Positions 1 to 9,800 of a stretch of DNA of 64,000 nucleotides are shown piece after piece (position 1 is the first letter of the stretch; the number at the start of each line of letters is the position of its first letter). The DNA is from Pseudomonadota bacterium. Its GTDB lineage: Bacteria > Pseudomonadota > Alphaproteobacteria > Acetobacterales > Acetobacteraceae. Location: assembly GCA_021798575.1 (NCBI GenBank), contig JAJZGI010000005.1:1-64000 (forward strand), in the 5' to 3' direction. Position numbers and translations under genes: made by a program. Under the pieces are notes generated by a model that ran no database searches, had not been told where the DNA came from, and saw nothing but the letters and a program-made list of their open reading frames with translations.

Positions 1-110
1 TCGCGTAGCGATCAAACCCAGCCGTCGAAAATGTCGTCTGCTTCAATGCTGCCCCCTGCCCATGCAGGAGTAGTGTACAAAATTCAAAACGAACAGGGAA
101 TCATAATGTT

Positions 111-2441
111 ATGCAGAGGTTCCCTAACGGTGCGAACCCGAACCCCGGCTTCACCGGCGCCATAACCAATAACGGTTTCATCAGCGGCCTCGTGGGCGTC
201 AACATCGCGCCGGGTACCGTGGCTTCAAAACCAGGAGGGATCGTCGGTGCGCTAACCAACACGGGAGTCATCAAGGGTACTGACGTCGGTGTGACCAATC
301 GGGGTACGATAACTGCCCTGACCAACAGCGGCACGATCAGCGGTGGTTCGTCGGGCGTCTATAACGCTGGCCTGATAAATTCCTTGAGCAACAACGGCGA
401 CATCAATGGCGTAGGCAGTACGGGCATCCATAATATAGGGTCGATCGGCGCGCTCACCAACAACGGCGTGATCAGCGGAACTGACGGAGTTGATAATTCC
501 GGCACGATCGGCGCGCTGACCAATAGCGGCACGATCAACGGCGTAGCCCATACGGGCGTCTATAACGTGGGCCTGATAAATTCTTTGACCAACAGCGGCA
601 CCATCACCGGCAAAGACGGCGCCCTCAAGAACAACTCGACGATCACCACGCTGGACAATCTGGGCTCCCTTGTTTCCGCTGGAAACTCGGCGATCTACAA
701 CAGCGGCTCGATCGGCGCGCTGACCAATGGCGGCGTCATCAGCGGCGTCTATGGCATTGATAATATCGGCACGATCGGCGCATTGACCAACAGCGGCACG
801 ATCAGCGGCAGCCGCGCCGCCATCAGTGTCAGCGGTGCCAACTTTGGCGCGATCAACAACAGCGGTCTCATCTCGGGTAACATCACCTTCGCGGGCCAAG
901 CCCCCATCGCCCTGACCATCACCGGCGGCACCGGCTCGGTCTTCGGCAGGCTCAGCGGCGGCACCATCGCGCTCTCGCCAAACAGCGAGCTCACCTTCGC
1001 AGGCGGCAACCAGATACTCACCGACAACGTGAATCTCGGCACTACGGGGACGATGATCAACAACGACCCGCTGCAAATCGGCACGCCCGGGTCGCCCGCC
1101 ATAGTCAACCTCATCGGCAATTTCGTGCAGGGCGCAAATGGCACGCTCATCATCCCCGTCACGCCGACCATAAGCTCGGTGCTGAACGTGACCGGCAACG
1201 CCAGCCTCAACGGCAACGTAACGTACGACTTCGCGCCGGGCACCTACACCATCAAAACCTACAAATACCTCAACGCGGGCAGCGTCACCGGCACCTTCTC
1301 CTCCGTGAGCACGGAGAATTTCCCAACAGGCGCTGCCACGCTCACGCTATATCCCACGGCGCCGGGCGCCGAGCTCACCTTCACGCGCGGGGGGGCCATT
1401 ATCGTCACCCCGGCGAACAGCTCGCTCTTCGGCGCGCAGACCGAGGCGCTGGCCACCACCACGCAGACGGACATGGGCCTGCTGATGGGCGCCGCCGCGC
1501 AGGGCGGGAGCAACAGCGCCGCCGCCTGTGCCGCCGCGGCCCAAACCGCACCCGCCGCCACATCGCCGGGCGGCGTGCAGAGCGCCGCGCAGGTCGCGGG
1601 CACGCTGGGCAACGCCTTCTGCGGCGCGGGCGGGTGGATCGAGGCGACAGGCAGCCTGATGGACGCCAGCCACTCCAACGGCTCGCCCGGCTACCACGCC
1701 GATGGCAGCGGTTTTTTAGCGGGCATCGACCGCGTGTTCGGCGCGCTCGATACACGGCTCGGCTTCGCCCTGGGGTACGACCAGACCCGCGTGACCACCG
1801 GCGGCGGCTCCGGCTCCGCGAGCGTGGTGCGGGTCGCCCTCTACGGCGCGCAGCCGCTCGGCCCCGTCACGCTGTCGGGCGTCATCAGCTACGGCAACGC
1901 CAGCAACAGCACCTCCCGCGCGTCCGGCTTCGGCAGCATGAGCGAGCACTATAATGACAACATCTTCGCAGGCGGCGCGCAGGGGAGCACGAATGTCGCG
2001 CTCGGGCCGCTCGCACTCACCCCGGCGGCGGGCATGCGGGTCGCGGATATCGAGGGCGCGCATTTTGCCGAGCAGGCATCAGGCCTGGCGGCTTCCTTCG
2101 CCGTCTCGGGCGCCACGGCCAGCTATACGAGCGTGCAGCCCTTCGCGACCGTCTCGCTCAGCCACCAGTTCCTGGCCAATTCGCAGATGATCATCTCGAC
2201 CGACGCGCTGGTCGGCTATGAATATCAGGCGGAGGACCAGAACGCGGTGACGGTGCTGAGCGCGGCGGACGGCACGCGCTTCCATGTCGGCGCCAACAAG
2301 CTGGACCGGGGCGACGCGCTGCTGGCGCTGGATATCTCGGCGAACAAGGACAATTGGTCGATGTACGCCAACTACGGCGCGCGCGTGGCAGGCAACTGGA
2401 CAGCCCAAACGGCGGAGGTCGGGATCAGGATCAGCTTCTGA
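111..2441 (+). CDS. Autotransporter domain-containing protein (repetitive beta-helix passenger plus C-terminal outer-membrane beta-barrel)
   Basis: Degenerate GALTNSGTISG-type repeats in the passenger; C-terminal barrel-like region ending ...AEVGIRISF* with terminal Phe. N-terminus lacks a visible signal peptide; in-frame TAG at 6-8. Confidence 0.8.
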   Translation: MQRFPNGANPNPGFTGAITNNGFISGLVGVNIAPGTVASKPGGIVGALTNTGVIKGTDVGVTNRGTITALTNSGTISGGSSGVYNAGLINSLSNNGDINGVGSTGIHNIGSIGALTNNGVISGTDGVDNSGTIGALTNSGTINGVAHTGVYNVGLINSLTNSGTITGKDGALKNNSTITTLDNLGSLVSAGNSAIYNSGSIGALTNGGVISGVYGIDNIGTIGALTNSGTISGSRAAISVSGANFGAINNSGLISGNITFAGQAPIALTITGGTGSVFGRLSGGTIALSPNSELTFAGGNQILTDNVNLGTTGTMINNDPLQIGTPGSPAIVNLIGNFVQGANGTLIIPVTPTISSVLNVTGNASLNGNVTYDFAPGTYTIKTYKYLNAGSVTGTFSSVSTENFPTGAATLTLYPTAPGAELTFTRGGAIIVTPANSSLFGAQTEALATTTQTDMGLLMGAAAQGGSNSAAACAAAAQTAPAATSPGGVQSAAQVAGTLGNAFCGAGGWIEATGSLMDASHSNGSPGYHADGSGFLAGIDRVFGALDTRLGFALGYDQTRVTTGGGSGSASVVRVALYGAQPLGPVTLSGVISYGNASNSTSRASGFGSMSEHYNDNIFAGGAQGSTNVALGPLALTPAAGMRVADIEGAHFAEQASGLAASFAVSGATASYTSVQPFATVSLSHQFLANSQMIISTDALVGYEYQAEDQNAVTVLSAADGTRFHVGANKLDRGDALLALDISANKDNWSMYANYGARVAGNWTAQTAEVGIRISF
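230..860 (+). repeat. Tandem degenerate repeats (about 20-23 codons; motif GxYNxGxIxxLTNxGxIxG) inside the autotransporter passenger
   Basis: Repeated units visible in protein (GVYNAGLINSLSNNGDING, GIHNIGSIGALTNNGVISG, GVDNSGTIGALTNSGTING, GVYNVGLINSLTNSGTITG, AIYNSGSIGALTNGGVISG, GIDNIGTIGALTNSGTISG) and in DNA (e.g. tcgatcggcgcgctgacc). Confidence 0.85.
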
Positions 2442-2509
2442 CAAGCTAATCCGGTTGCGTAAAACCCTGGGAAATTCTAGGGCTAGCGGGACACTCAACG
2501 GGAAGAATC

Positions 2510-4591
2510 ATGAGTAATTTCGCCCCGCCGCTCGAGCAGAATCTCTCCATCCCTGAGGCGCTCGCCCGCGCCAACGCCCATTGGAACGCGGGTCAGGCGG
2601 ACCAGGCGGAGATGCTGTGCCAGCGTATTCTCGCGGTCTGGCCGGGCCACTCGGATGCATCACATCTGCTGGGGCTCATGGCCCATGCCTATGGCAATCT
2701 GGACCTCGCGATCACGCATCTGCGCCAGGCTTGCCAGTCCCCCCGCGCCCCGGCGCTCTATGCCAGCAACCTGGCCGAGATGTGCCGGCAGAATGGCCTG
2801 CTGGCCGAAGGCGAAGCCGCCGGCCGCCGCGCCGTGGCGCAGGACCCATCGCTGCCCGGCGCCTGGAATAACCTCGGCATCATCCTGCAGGAGAGCGGAA
2901 AATATGAGGAAAGCCGGCGCTGCCTCGAGCGCGTCCTGGCCCTGCAACCGGACAACGCCGAGGCGTATAATAATTTCGGCAACACGGCCAAGCGCCTCGG
3001 GCGGATCGCAGAGGCTGAGCGTGCCTGGGCTCGCGCGCTGGAGCTGAAGCCGAACTACGCCGAGCCGCACAGCAACCTCGCCAATCTGCTCTCGGAACAG
3101 GCCGAATATGTAAAGGCCGCACAACACGCCCACCGCGCGATCGAGCTGAACCCGCGGCTGGCGGACGCCTACATCAATCTCTCCGGCATCGAGTCCACGC
3201 GCGGCAACGAGGCGGAGGCCCTGCACTGGTTAAACGCGCTGCTCGCCTTCGCGCCAACCCATGCCACCGCGCTGGCCTCCCGCGCGCTGGCGCTCAAAAA
3301 ACTGGACCGGCTGGAAGAAGCGTTGGATTCCGCCAACAGCGCGCTCGCCGCCGCCCCGGAGAACGCCGAGGCGCATAACGCCCAGGGCCAGGTCTTGCAG
3401 GCGCTGGGAAGGTTCGACGCCGCGTTGGCGGCATACGACCGCGCCGCCGAACTGCCGGGCACCGCCGCTGAACAGGCCCTGGTCAACCGCGCCGTGCAAT
3501 TCATGGAGCATGGCAGGCAGGCGGAGGCCGAGGCGGCATTCGCCCTGGCCGCCATCGCGTTCCCACGGTCGGCCTCGGCCCGCTTCAACCACGCGGACCT
3601 CAAAAAATTCGCAAGCGGCGATCCGGAGGTCGCGTCGATGGAGGCGATGCTGGGCGCGGAGCCATCGCACGCCGACCAGATCCTGCTGCATTTCGCGCTC
3701 GGCAAAGCGTATCTGGACATCGGCGATTCCGCCCGCGCCTTCCAGCATCTAAACCAGGGCAACGCGATGAAGCGGTCGATCATCGAATACGACCCGGACG
3801 CCTCGACGCGTTGGATACAGCAGATCACTGAAATCTACACGCCCGAACTGCTGGAAAAACTCGGCAACCAGGGTGCACGCTCGCCATCGCCGATCTTCGT
3901 CGTCGGCATGCCGCGCTCCGGCACCACGCTGCTGGAGCAGATCCTTGGCTCCCATCCCGCCATCCACAGCGCGGGGGAGCTCCCGGACATCCAAAACATC
4001 GCCGCTGAATACGGTGCTTTTTCTGAATCGATGGTTGATTCAACGCCGGAGAGGCTGCGTGAAGCCGGCCAGAAATATCTGCACAAGATCACGCCGCTCG
4101 CCGCCGGTCGGCCGCACATCGTGGATAAAATGCCGCTCAATTTCGCGCTGGCGGGCTTCATCCGGCTCATCCTGCCAGCGGCACGCATCATCCATTCGCG
4201 GCGCGATGCGGCGGACACCTGTCTCTCCTGCTACAGCAAATTATTCGCATCAGGCCAGGCGTTCACCTACAATCAGGCGGAGCTCGCCCGCTTCCATCGC
4301 GGCTACCAGAACCTCATGTCGCATTGGCGCGAAATCCTGCCGCCCTCGCATTTCCTGGAGGTCGGCTACGAATCCGTGACCGAAAACCCCGAGGCCGAGG
4401 CGCGGCGGATCTTAGCGTTTCTCGAACTCGAATGGGACGCTTCCTGCCTGGATTTTCACAAAGCCGGGCGCGCGGTCAAAACCGCCAGCGTCAACCAGAT
4501 CCGCCAGCCGGTCTATAAAACATCCGCCGGGCGCTGGAAAAAACACGAGCAGCATCTGGGCCCGCTACTGGAGGCCCTGAACGCGCCATGA
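2510..4591 (+). CDS. TPR-repeat protein with C-terminal sulfotransferase domain
   Basis: Multiple TPRs; sulfotransferase PAPS-binding P-loop-like motif PIFVVGMPRSGTTLLEQILGSHP. Confidence 0.85.
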   Translation: MSNFAPPLEQNLSIPEALARANAHWNAGQADQAEMLCQRILAVWPGHSDASHLLGLMAHAYGNLDLAITHLRQACQSPRAPALYASNLAEMCRQNGLLAEGEAAGRRAVAQDPSLPGAWNNLGIILQESGKYEESRRCLERVLALQPDNAEAYNNFGNTAKRLGRIAEAERAWARALELKPNYAEPHSNLANLLSEQAEYVKAAQHAHRAIELNPRLADAYINLSGIESTRGNEAEALHWLNALLAFAPTHATALASRALALKKLDRLEEALDSANSALAAAPENAEAHNAQGQVLQALGRFDAALAAYDRAAELPGTAAEQALVNRAVQFMEHGRQAEAEAAFALAAIAFPRSASARFNHADLKKFASGDPEVASMEAMLGAEPSHADQILLHFALGKAYLDIGDSARAFQHLNQGNAMKRSIIEYDPDASTRWIQQITEIYTPELLEKLGNQGARSPSPIFVVGMPRSGTTLLEQILGSHPAIHSAGELPDIQNIAAEYGAFSESMVDSTPERLREAGQKYLHKITPLAAGRPHIVDKMPLNFALAGFIRLILPAARIIHSRRDAADTCLSCYSKLFASGQAFTYNQAELARFHRGYQNLMSHWREILPPSHFLEVGYESVTENPEAEARRILAFLELEWDASCLDFHKAGRAVKTASVNQIRQPVYKTSAGRWKKHEQHLGPLLEALNAP

Positions 4592-5763
4592 ATGTCGCGG
4601 CCTTGGCCGAGCGGGCGCAGGCGCTCCTGGCGGCGGACGAGCCGGAACAGGCCGAGGCGCTGCTGGTGCCCCATCTCGCGTCGGGCAGCGGCCCCATCCC
4701 GCTCTGGCGTGCCCTGGCGCAGGCGTTGCGGCGCCAGGGGCGGATGCAGGAGGTCCAGCAGATCCAGATCATGCTGGTCGACATGTTCCCAGGCGACCTC
4801 ACAACCCGGTTCGACCTCGCGGAGACCCTGCTCACCCTCGGCGCGTTCGACCGCGGCTGGCGCGAATACCGGCACCGCTACAGCCTCGCCCATACCACCA
4901 AAATCGAGCGAAAAGTTCAGCGGCCGCGATGGGAGGGGGAGGCGATTCCAGGCCGCACGCTGCTCATCCACGACGAGCAGGGCTTCGGCGACACGTTTCA
5001 GTTCATCCGGCTCGTCCATTGGGCGAAGGAGCGAAGCCAGGCCAGCGTCATCATCGAGGTCAACCCGGAATCCTACGGATTAATCCGGCGGAGCTTTCCC
5101 GGCTTCGAGATCGTGCGGCAAGGCGAATTGCCGCCGATATTCGATACGCACTGCGAGCTGATGAGCCTGCCGATGGCGCTCGGCCTGCAACTCGCACAGC
5201 TGCCGGGCCGGATGCCCTACCTGATGGCCGACCCCCCGCGGCTGGAGCATTGGCGGGCGCGCCTGCAACTGCTGGCGCGGCCGCTCGTAGCACTCGCCTG
5301 GGCGGGCCGGCCCAACCATCCCAACGATGCCAATCGCTCGATCACCCTCGATACGCTGGCCCCCCTTGCGGCGTCCGGCGCGCAGTTCGTCGCGGTCCAG
5401 AAAGGCCCCGCCGCCGCGCAGGCGGCGCCCATGGGCCTGAAGCTCTTCCCGCTGAGCGATGAGATTGAAAGCTTCGAGGATACGGCGGCGATTCTTTGCA
5501 TCGCCGATCTCCTCATTTCGGTCGACTCCTCGCCCGTGCATCTGGCGGGCGCGCTGGGCCGTCCCGCCTGGGTCATGCTGCCGTTCGTGGCGGAGTGGCG
5601 CTGGCTCCAGAGCGTGGACACAACCCCATGGTATCCGCAACACCGGCTCTTCCGCCAGCCGCGCCGGGGGGATTGGGCATCGGTCGTGGCCGGCATGACG
5701 GAGGCACTACGCGCGTTGGGCATTCAGACATCACCGGCTGATTCCACCTCCCCACAAAAATAA
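4588..5763 (+). CDS. TPR-associated glycosyltransferase (GT9/heptosyltransferase-like)
   Basis: N-terminal TPR-like helices; HDEQGFGDTFQFIRL and ISVDSSPVHLAGALGRPAWVMLP motifs typical of GT9-like TPR glycosyltransferases; ATGA overlap with upstream gene. Confidence 0.75.
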   Translation: MNVAALAERAQALLAADEPEQAEALLVPHLASGSGPIPLWRALAQALRRQGRMQEVQQIQIMLVDMFPGDLTTRFDLAETLLTLGAFDRGWREYRHRYSLAHTTKIERKVQRPRWEGEAIPGRTLLIHDEQGFGDTFQFIRLVHWAKERSQASVIIEVNPESYGLIRRSFPGFEIVRQGELPPIFDTHCELMSLPMALGLQLAQLPGRMPYLMADPPRLEHWRARLQLLARPLVALAWAGRPNHPNDANRSITLDTLAPLAASGAQFVAVQKGPAAAQAAPMGLKLFPLSDEIESFEDTAAILCIADLLISVDSSPVHLAGALGRPAWVMLPFVAEWRWLQSVDTTPWYPQHRLFRQPRRGDWASVVAGMTEALRALGIQTSPADSTSPQK

Positions 5764-5985
5764 ACGAACTGAAATGCATTGTTATGGTGAATCCTGAACC
5801 GCGGCTTCCACATCGTGTTGCGACAGAATTTTGCGCCCAAGGAAACACCCATGACGAGCCCGCCGCGACATGCGCTCTCCCATAAGCGGCCGTGATCGGC
5901 GCAGGGCATGCTCAGCGCCGCCGGCCCGGCCAACGCGAGCCCGGAGTTCGTCGGCCTGCCGCACACCCTCTATGAGCTCTCACAG

Positions 5986-6050
5986 GGAATTTTAACTAAC
6001 ACTAAGTTGTTCAAAACAAACTGTCATCGCGAGCACAGCAGAGCAGTCCA
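5986..6050 (+). repeat. Copy 1 of a tandem imperfect ~65-bp intergenic repeat (ggaattttaactaacactaagttgttcaaaacaaac...cagagcagtcca)
   Basis: Direct alignment by eye with 6069-6132. Confidence 0.75.
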
Positions 6051-6068
6051 TATGGCGTCATGCGCACC

Positions 6069-6132
6069 GCAATTTTAACTGACATTAAGTTTTCAAAACA
6101 AACTTTTATTACGAGCGAAGCGAAGCAATCCA
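6069..6132 (+). repeat. Copy 2 of the ~65-bp repeat; contains ACGAGCGAAGCGAAGCAATCC, translating as ...TSEAKQSI
   Basis: Resembles the widespread bacterial GCGAGCGAAGCGAAGCAATCC intergenic repeat often mis-annotated as coding. Confidence 0.75.
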
Positions 6133-6236
6133 TCTTAAAAAAACCCATCACTTTCCCCTTGACTCCCAAGTCAAATGTCATTATAACTAACAGCATATCC
6201 GGTGAGCCTATTAACACGCGCCTCTACCATATCGTC

Positions 6237-6806
6237 ATGTACCTGGTGCAGTCGCTGGGCACCCACGCCCAGCGGGTCAACATGCCGCACTCGCTCTGCC
6301 AACTCCTCACAAACCGCCTGGTCCGCCTCACCCACCGGCTGCGCATCCTCATCGAGCGCGGCCCACTCCCACCCCGTCCAAAACGCACCACGCCGCGCGC
6401 AACATCGGCAAACCCAAAACCGGATCAAAAAATCGAATACTACCCGCCCACCAGCTTCGCCTGGCTGCTCCGCCTGTTCCCCAACTCCGGGGTCGCCGTC
6501 GCCCACTTCCAGCTCAAAACATTGCTGGAAGAGCCCGCCACCCAATCCCTCATCGCCGCCCACCCGACTCTCGCCCGCAGCCTGCGGCCCTTGTGCCGCA
6601 TGGTCGGGCTCAAAACCCCCGCCTGCCTCAAGCTGCCGAGAAAACCCCGCACCAAGCGCGTGCCACCTCCCACGCCAGCGCCCGAAAAACCGCCAAAACC
6701 AGCTCGAAAAATCTGGCACCCGGCCCCACCGCCCAGGCCGATGACCCCCGCCGAGGCCCAACTCGCCGCCCGCCAGTTCTTCAACCCGCGCGATTTTTAT
6801 CTCTAA
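6237..6806 (+). CDS. Conserved-looking hypothetical protein (Pro-rich C-terminal half); longer ORF from 6060 includes repeat-derived sequence
   Basis: ORF 6060-6806; residues before MYLVQSL are partly repeat-encoded, so a later start (e.g. 6237 or nearby) is more likely. Confidence 0.55.
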   Translation: MYLVQSLGTHAQRVNMPHSLCQLLTNRLVRLTHRLRILIERGPLPPRPKRTTPRATSANPKPDQKIEYYPPTSFAWLLRLFPNSGVAVAHFQLKTLLEEPATQSLIAAHPTLARSLRPLCRMVGLKTPACLKLPRKPRTKRVPPPTPAPEKPPKPARKIWHPAPPPRPMTPAEAQLAARQFFNPRDFYL

Positions 6807-6837
6807 ATACCACCCGCGCCCTGCCACGTCTAAATTG

Positions 6838-6851
6838 TTACGTTAACGTAA
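6838..6851. promoter_or_regulatory. Perfect 14-bp palindrome TTACGTTAACGTAA
   Basis: Self-complementary; lies between convergent genes (6806 end and putA end). Confidence 0.3.
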
Positions 6852-6871
6852 TAAAATGCGCCGATACAGGC

Positions 6872-9800
6872 TCAGCCGATGCTCATCAGGCTGGCGTTGC
6901 CGCCCGCCGCGGTGGTGTTCACGCTCACACACTGCTCTTCCATCAGAAACTCCAGCGGATAGTCGCCATTCGCCAGCCTGGGGTAGACGCTAACGAGCAT
7001 ATGCGGCTGCTCCGCCAATTTGCGCATCAGCTCGCGCAAACGCTCCGGATCGCCGTCGAACAACGCCGCCTGGGCGCGGCTCTCCGCCGTCGCGCGGCGC
7101 ACATGCGCGCCAAATTCCTCAGGCAACGCCTGCAAGGCCGCAAAACCCTCAAAATTTTCCACCAGCGCAACATTGCCGGTCGCCAGGCAGGCGGTAATCT
7201 GGCGCAGCACGCCCGCTTGGGCGTACGCCTGGCAGAGAACTCCCCCACGCGGGTGAACATGATAATGGTTCTGCTCACCCACCGGGCCCGGCAGCGCCAT
7301 GGGCGTCCGCGCGGGTGCCTGGCTCGCCATCTCCGCCAACCCGTCTGTTGCAATGCTCTGCGTCCCCGCCCAGGCGATAAACGCCGCGCATATGTCGGGC
7401 GGCTCGCCCACCGGCAGGCCGTGCGCGGCGGGCCGCATCGCCAGCAGGCGGCGCAGATACAGCGGCCCGCCGGCCTTCGGCCCGGTGCCGGAGAGCCCAT
7501 GCCCGCCAAATGGCTGCACGCCTACCACCGCGCCGATAATGTTGCGGTTCACGTAGATATTCCCCGCCCGGATGCGCCCGCTCACCCGCGCGATACGCTC
7601 ATCAATCCGGCTATGGACGCCAAAAGTCAGGCCGTAGCCCAGCGCGTTCACTTCGTTCATCACCCCGTCCAGCGTCGCGACCCTGTAGCGCAGAACGTGC
7701 AGCACGGGCCCAAAAACCTCGCGGCCCAGCACACCAATCTCAGGGATCTCCACAACCGTGGGCGCGATGAAATGCCCATGCTCCGTACCCATCGGCAGCG
7801 CCAGGCTGAACACCGGGAATCCCCGCTCGCGCAGCCTCATAACATGCGCGCTTATCCGCTCACTGGCCTGCGCGTCGATCACCGGGCCGATGTCACACTC
7901 CAGCCGGTCAGGCCGCCCCACGCGCAGCTCCGCCATCGCGCCGCGCAGCATCTCCAGCAGCCGGTCGGCGATATCCTCCTGCACCAACAGAATCCGCAGC
8001 GCCGAGCAGCGCTGGCCTGCGGAGTCAAATGAGGATGCCAGAATATCGGCCACCGCCTGCTCGGGCAGCGCGGAGGAATCCACCACCATGGCGTTCTGCC
8101 CCCCCGTCTCGGCAACCAGCGGGATAGGCATGCCGTGGGGGTCCAGCCGCCCGGCCAGCTGCGCCTGGATGGCGCGGGCAACCTCGGTGGAGCCGGTAAA
8201 CAGCACGCCGCGCAGGGCAGGGTGCGCAATCATCGCCGCGCCGATCTCACCGCCCCCCGGCAGCAGCTGCACGGCACCCGCCGGAACCCCTGCCTCCAGC
8301 AGCAGCCGCACGGCGGCCGCCGCAATCAACGGTGTCTGCGCCGCCGGTTTGGCCAGCACGACATTCCCCGCCGCCAGCGCCGCACTCACCTGGCCCATAA
8401 AAATCGCCAGCGGAAAGTTCCACGGGCTGATCGCGACCACCGGGCCCAGCGGTCGGTGCGTTGCATTGTCGAATCCGCCGATCTCGCTCGCATAATAGCG
8501 CAGAAAATCCACCGCCTCCCGCACCTCGCCGATAGCGGCAGGCAGGCTCTTGCCCGCCTCGCGGACAATCAGCCCAACCAGGCCGGGCAGCCGTTCCTCC
8601 AGCAGCATTGCCGCCCGCAGCAGGGTCGCGGCGCGGCCCGCCGGCGGGGTGGACTGCCAGATCGGCGCCGCATCCTGCGCCAGGCTGAAGGCGAGGGCCA
8701 CCTGCCCGGGCAGCGCGTGCGCCACCCGCCCCACCTCGTCCCGCCGGTCCGCCGGGTTCAAAACCGGCTGAAACGCCGCGCCCTCCACCTCGCCACCGCC
8801 CACAATCGGGCTGGCCTGCCACTGCGTCGCCAGCCCGGCCAGCATGGCAGCGGCCAGCGAGCCCAGCCGCTGCTCGTTGGTCAGGTCAAACCCCGCGGAA
8901 TTGTCCCGCACGGGGGCAAATATCGCGCGCGGCAGCGGGATCTTCTCATGCGGTGCGCCCAGCGGGCTGATCTCGCGCGCGGCCTCCACCGGGTCGGCGA
9001 TCAACGACTCAACGCTCACCTTCGGGTCGGCGATCTGGTTCACGAACGAGCTGTTCGCGCCATTCTCCAAAAGCCGGCGCACCAGATACGCCAGCAGCGT
9101 CTCATGCGTGCCCACCGGCGCATAAATCCGGCATGGCCGGTTGAGCTGCTTGGCCCCGACGACCTCGTCATACAGAGGCTCGCCCATGCCGTGCAGGCAC
9201 TGGAACTCATATTGCCCAGGGTAGAAATTCTCCCCCGCCATGGCGTGGATAGCGGCCAGCGTGTGCGCATTATGCGTGGCAAACTGCGGGAAGATGGCAT
9301 CCGGTGCAGTCAGCAGCTTGCGGGCACAGGCGAGGTAGGAGACATCGGTGTGGATTTTTCGGGTGAACACCGGGAAATCCTCCAGCCCGTCGACCTGCGC
9401 GCGCTTGATCTCCGAATCCCAATAGGCACCCTTCACCAACCGCACCATAATCCGGTGGCGGGAGCGCTGGGCGAGATCGATGAGATAGTCCAGCACGAAG
9501 GGTGCGCGCTTCTGATACGCCTGCACGACAAAACCGATCCCGTTCCAGCCCTCCAGCGCGAGCTCGGCACACAGGCACTCCAGCAGGTCGAACGAGAGCT
9601 CCAGCCGGTCGGCCTCCTCAGCGTCGATATTCAGGCCGATGTCATAGGAGCGCGCCAGCACCGCGAGGCGCGTGAGGATAGGCAACAACTCGGTCATCAC
9701 CCGCCCGCGCTGGGCCCGGCTATAGCGCGGGTGCAGGGCCGAAAGCTTCACGGAAATTCCAGGGCCTTCATAGATCCCCCGGCGCCCCGCCGCCTTGCCG

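Noticed and set aside
111-900. Possible CRISPR-like array from regular repeats
   Set aside because: Repeats are in-frame, degenerate and encode a beta-helix passenger; no conserved repeat/unique spacer pattern. No CRISPR array seen in the window.
252-1076. 274-aa - strand ORF with Asp/Arg/Val-rich repeats
   Set aside because: Antisense image of the autotransporter repeats.
6593-8032. 479-aa + strand ORF spanning the 3' end of the hypothetical gene and putA antisense
   Set aside because: Joins unrelated regions; no support over the annotated genes on either side.
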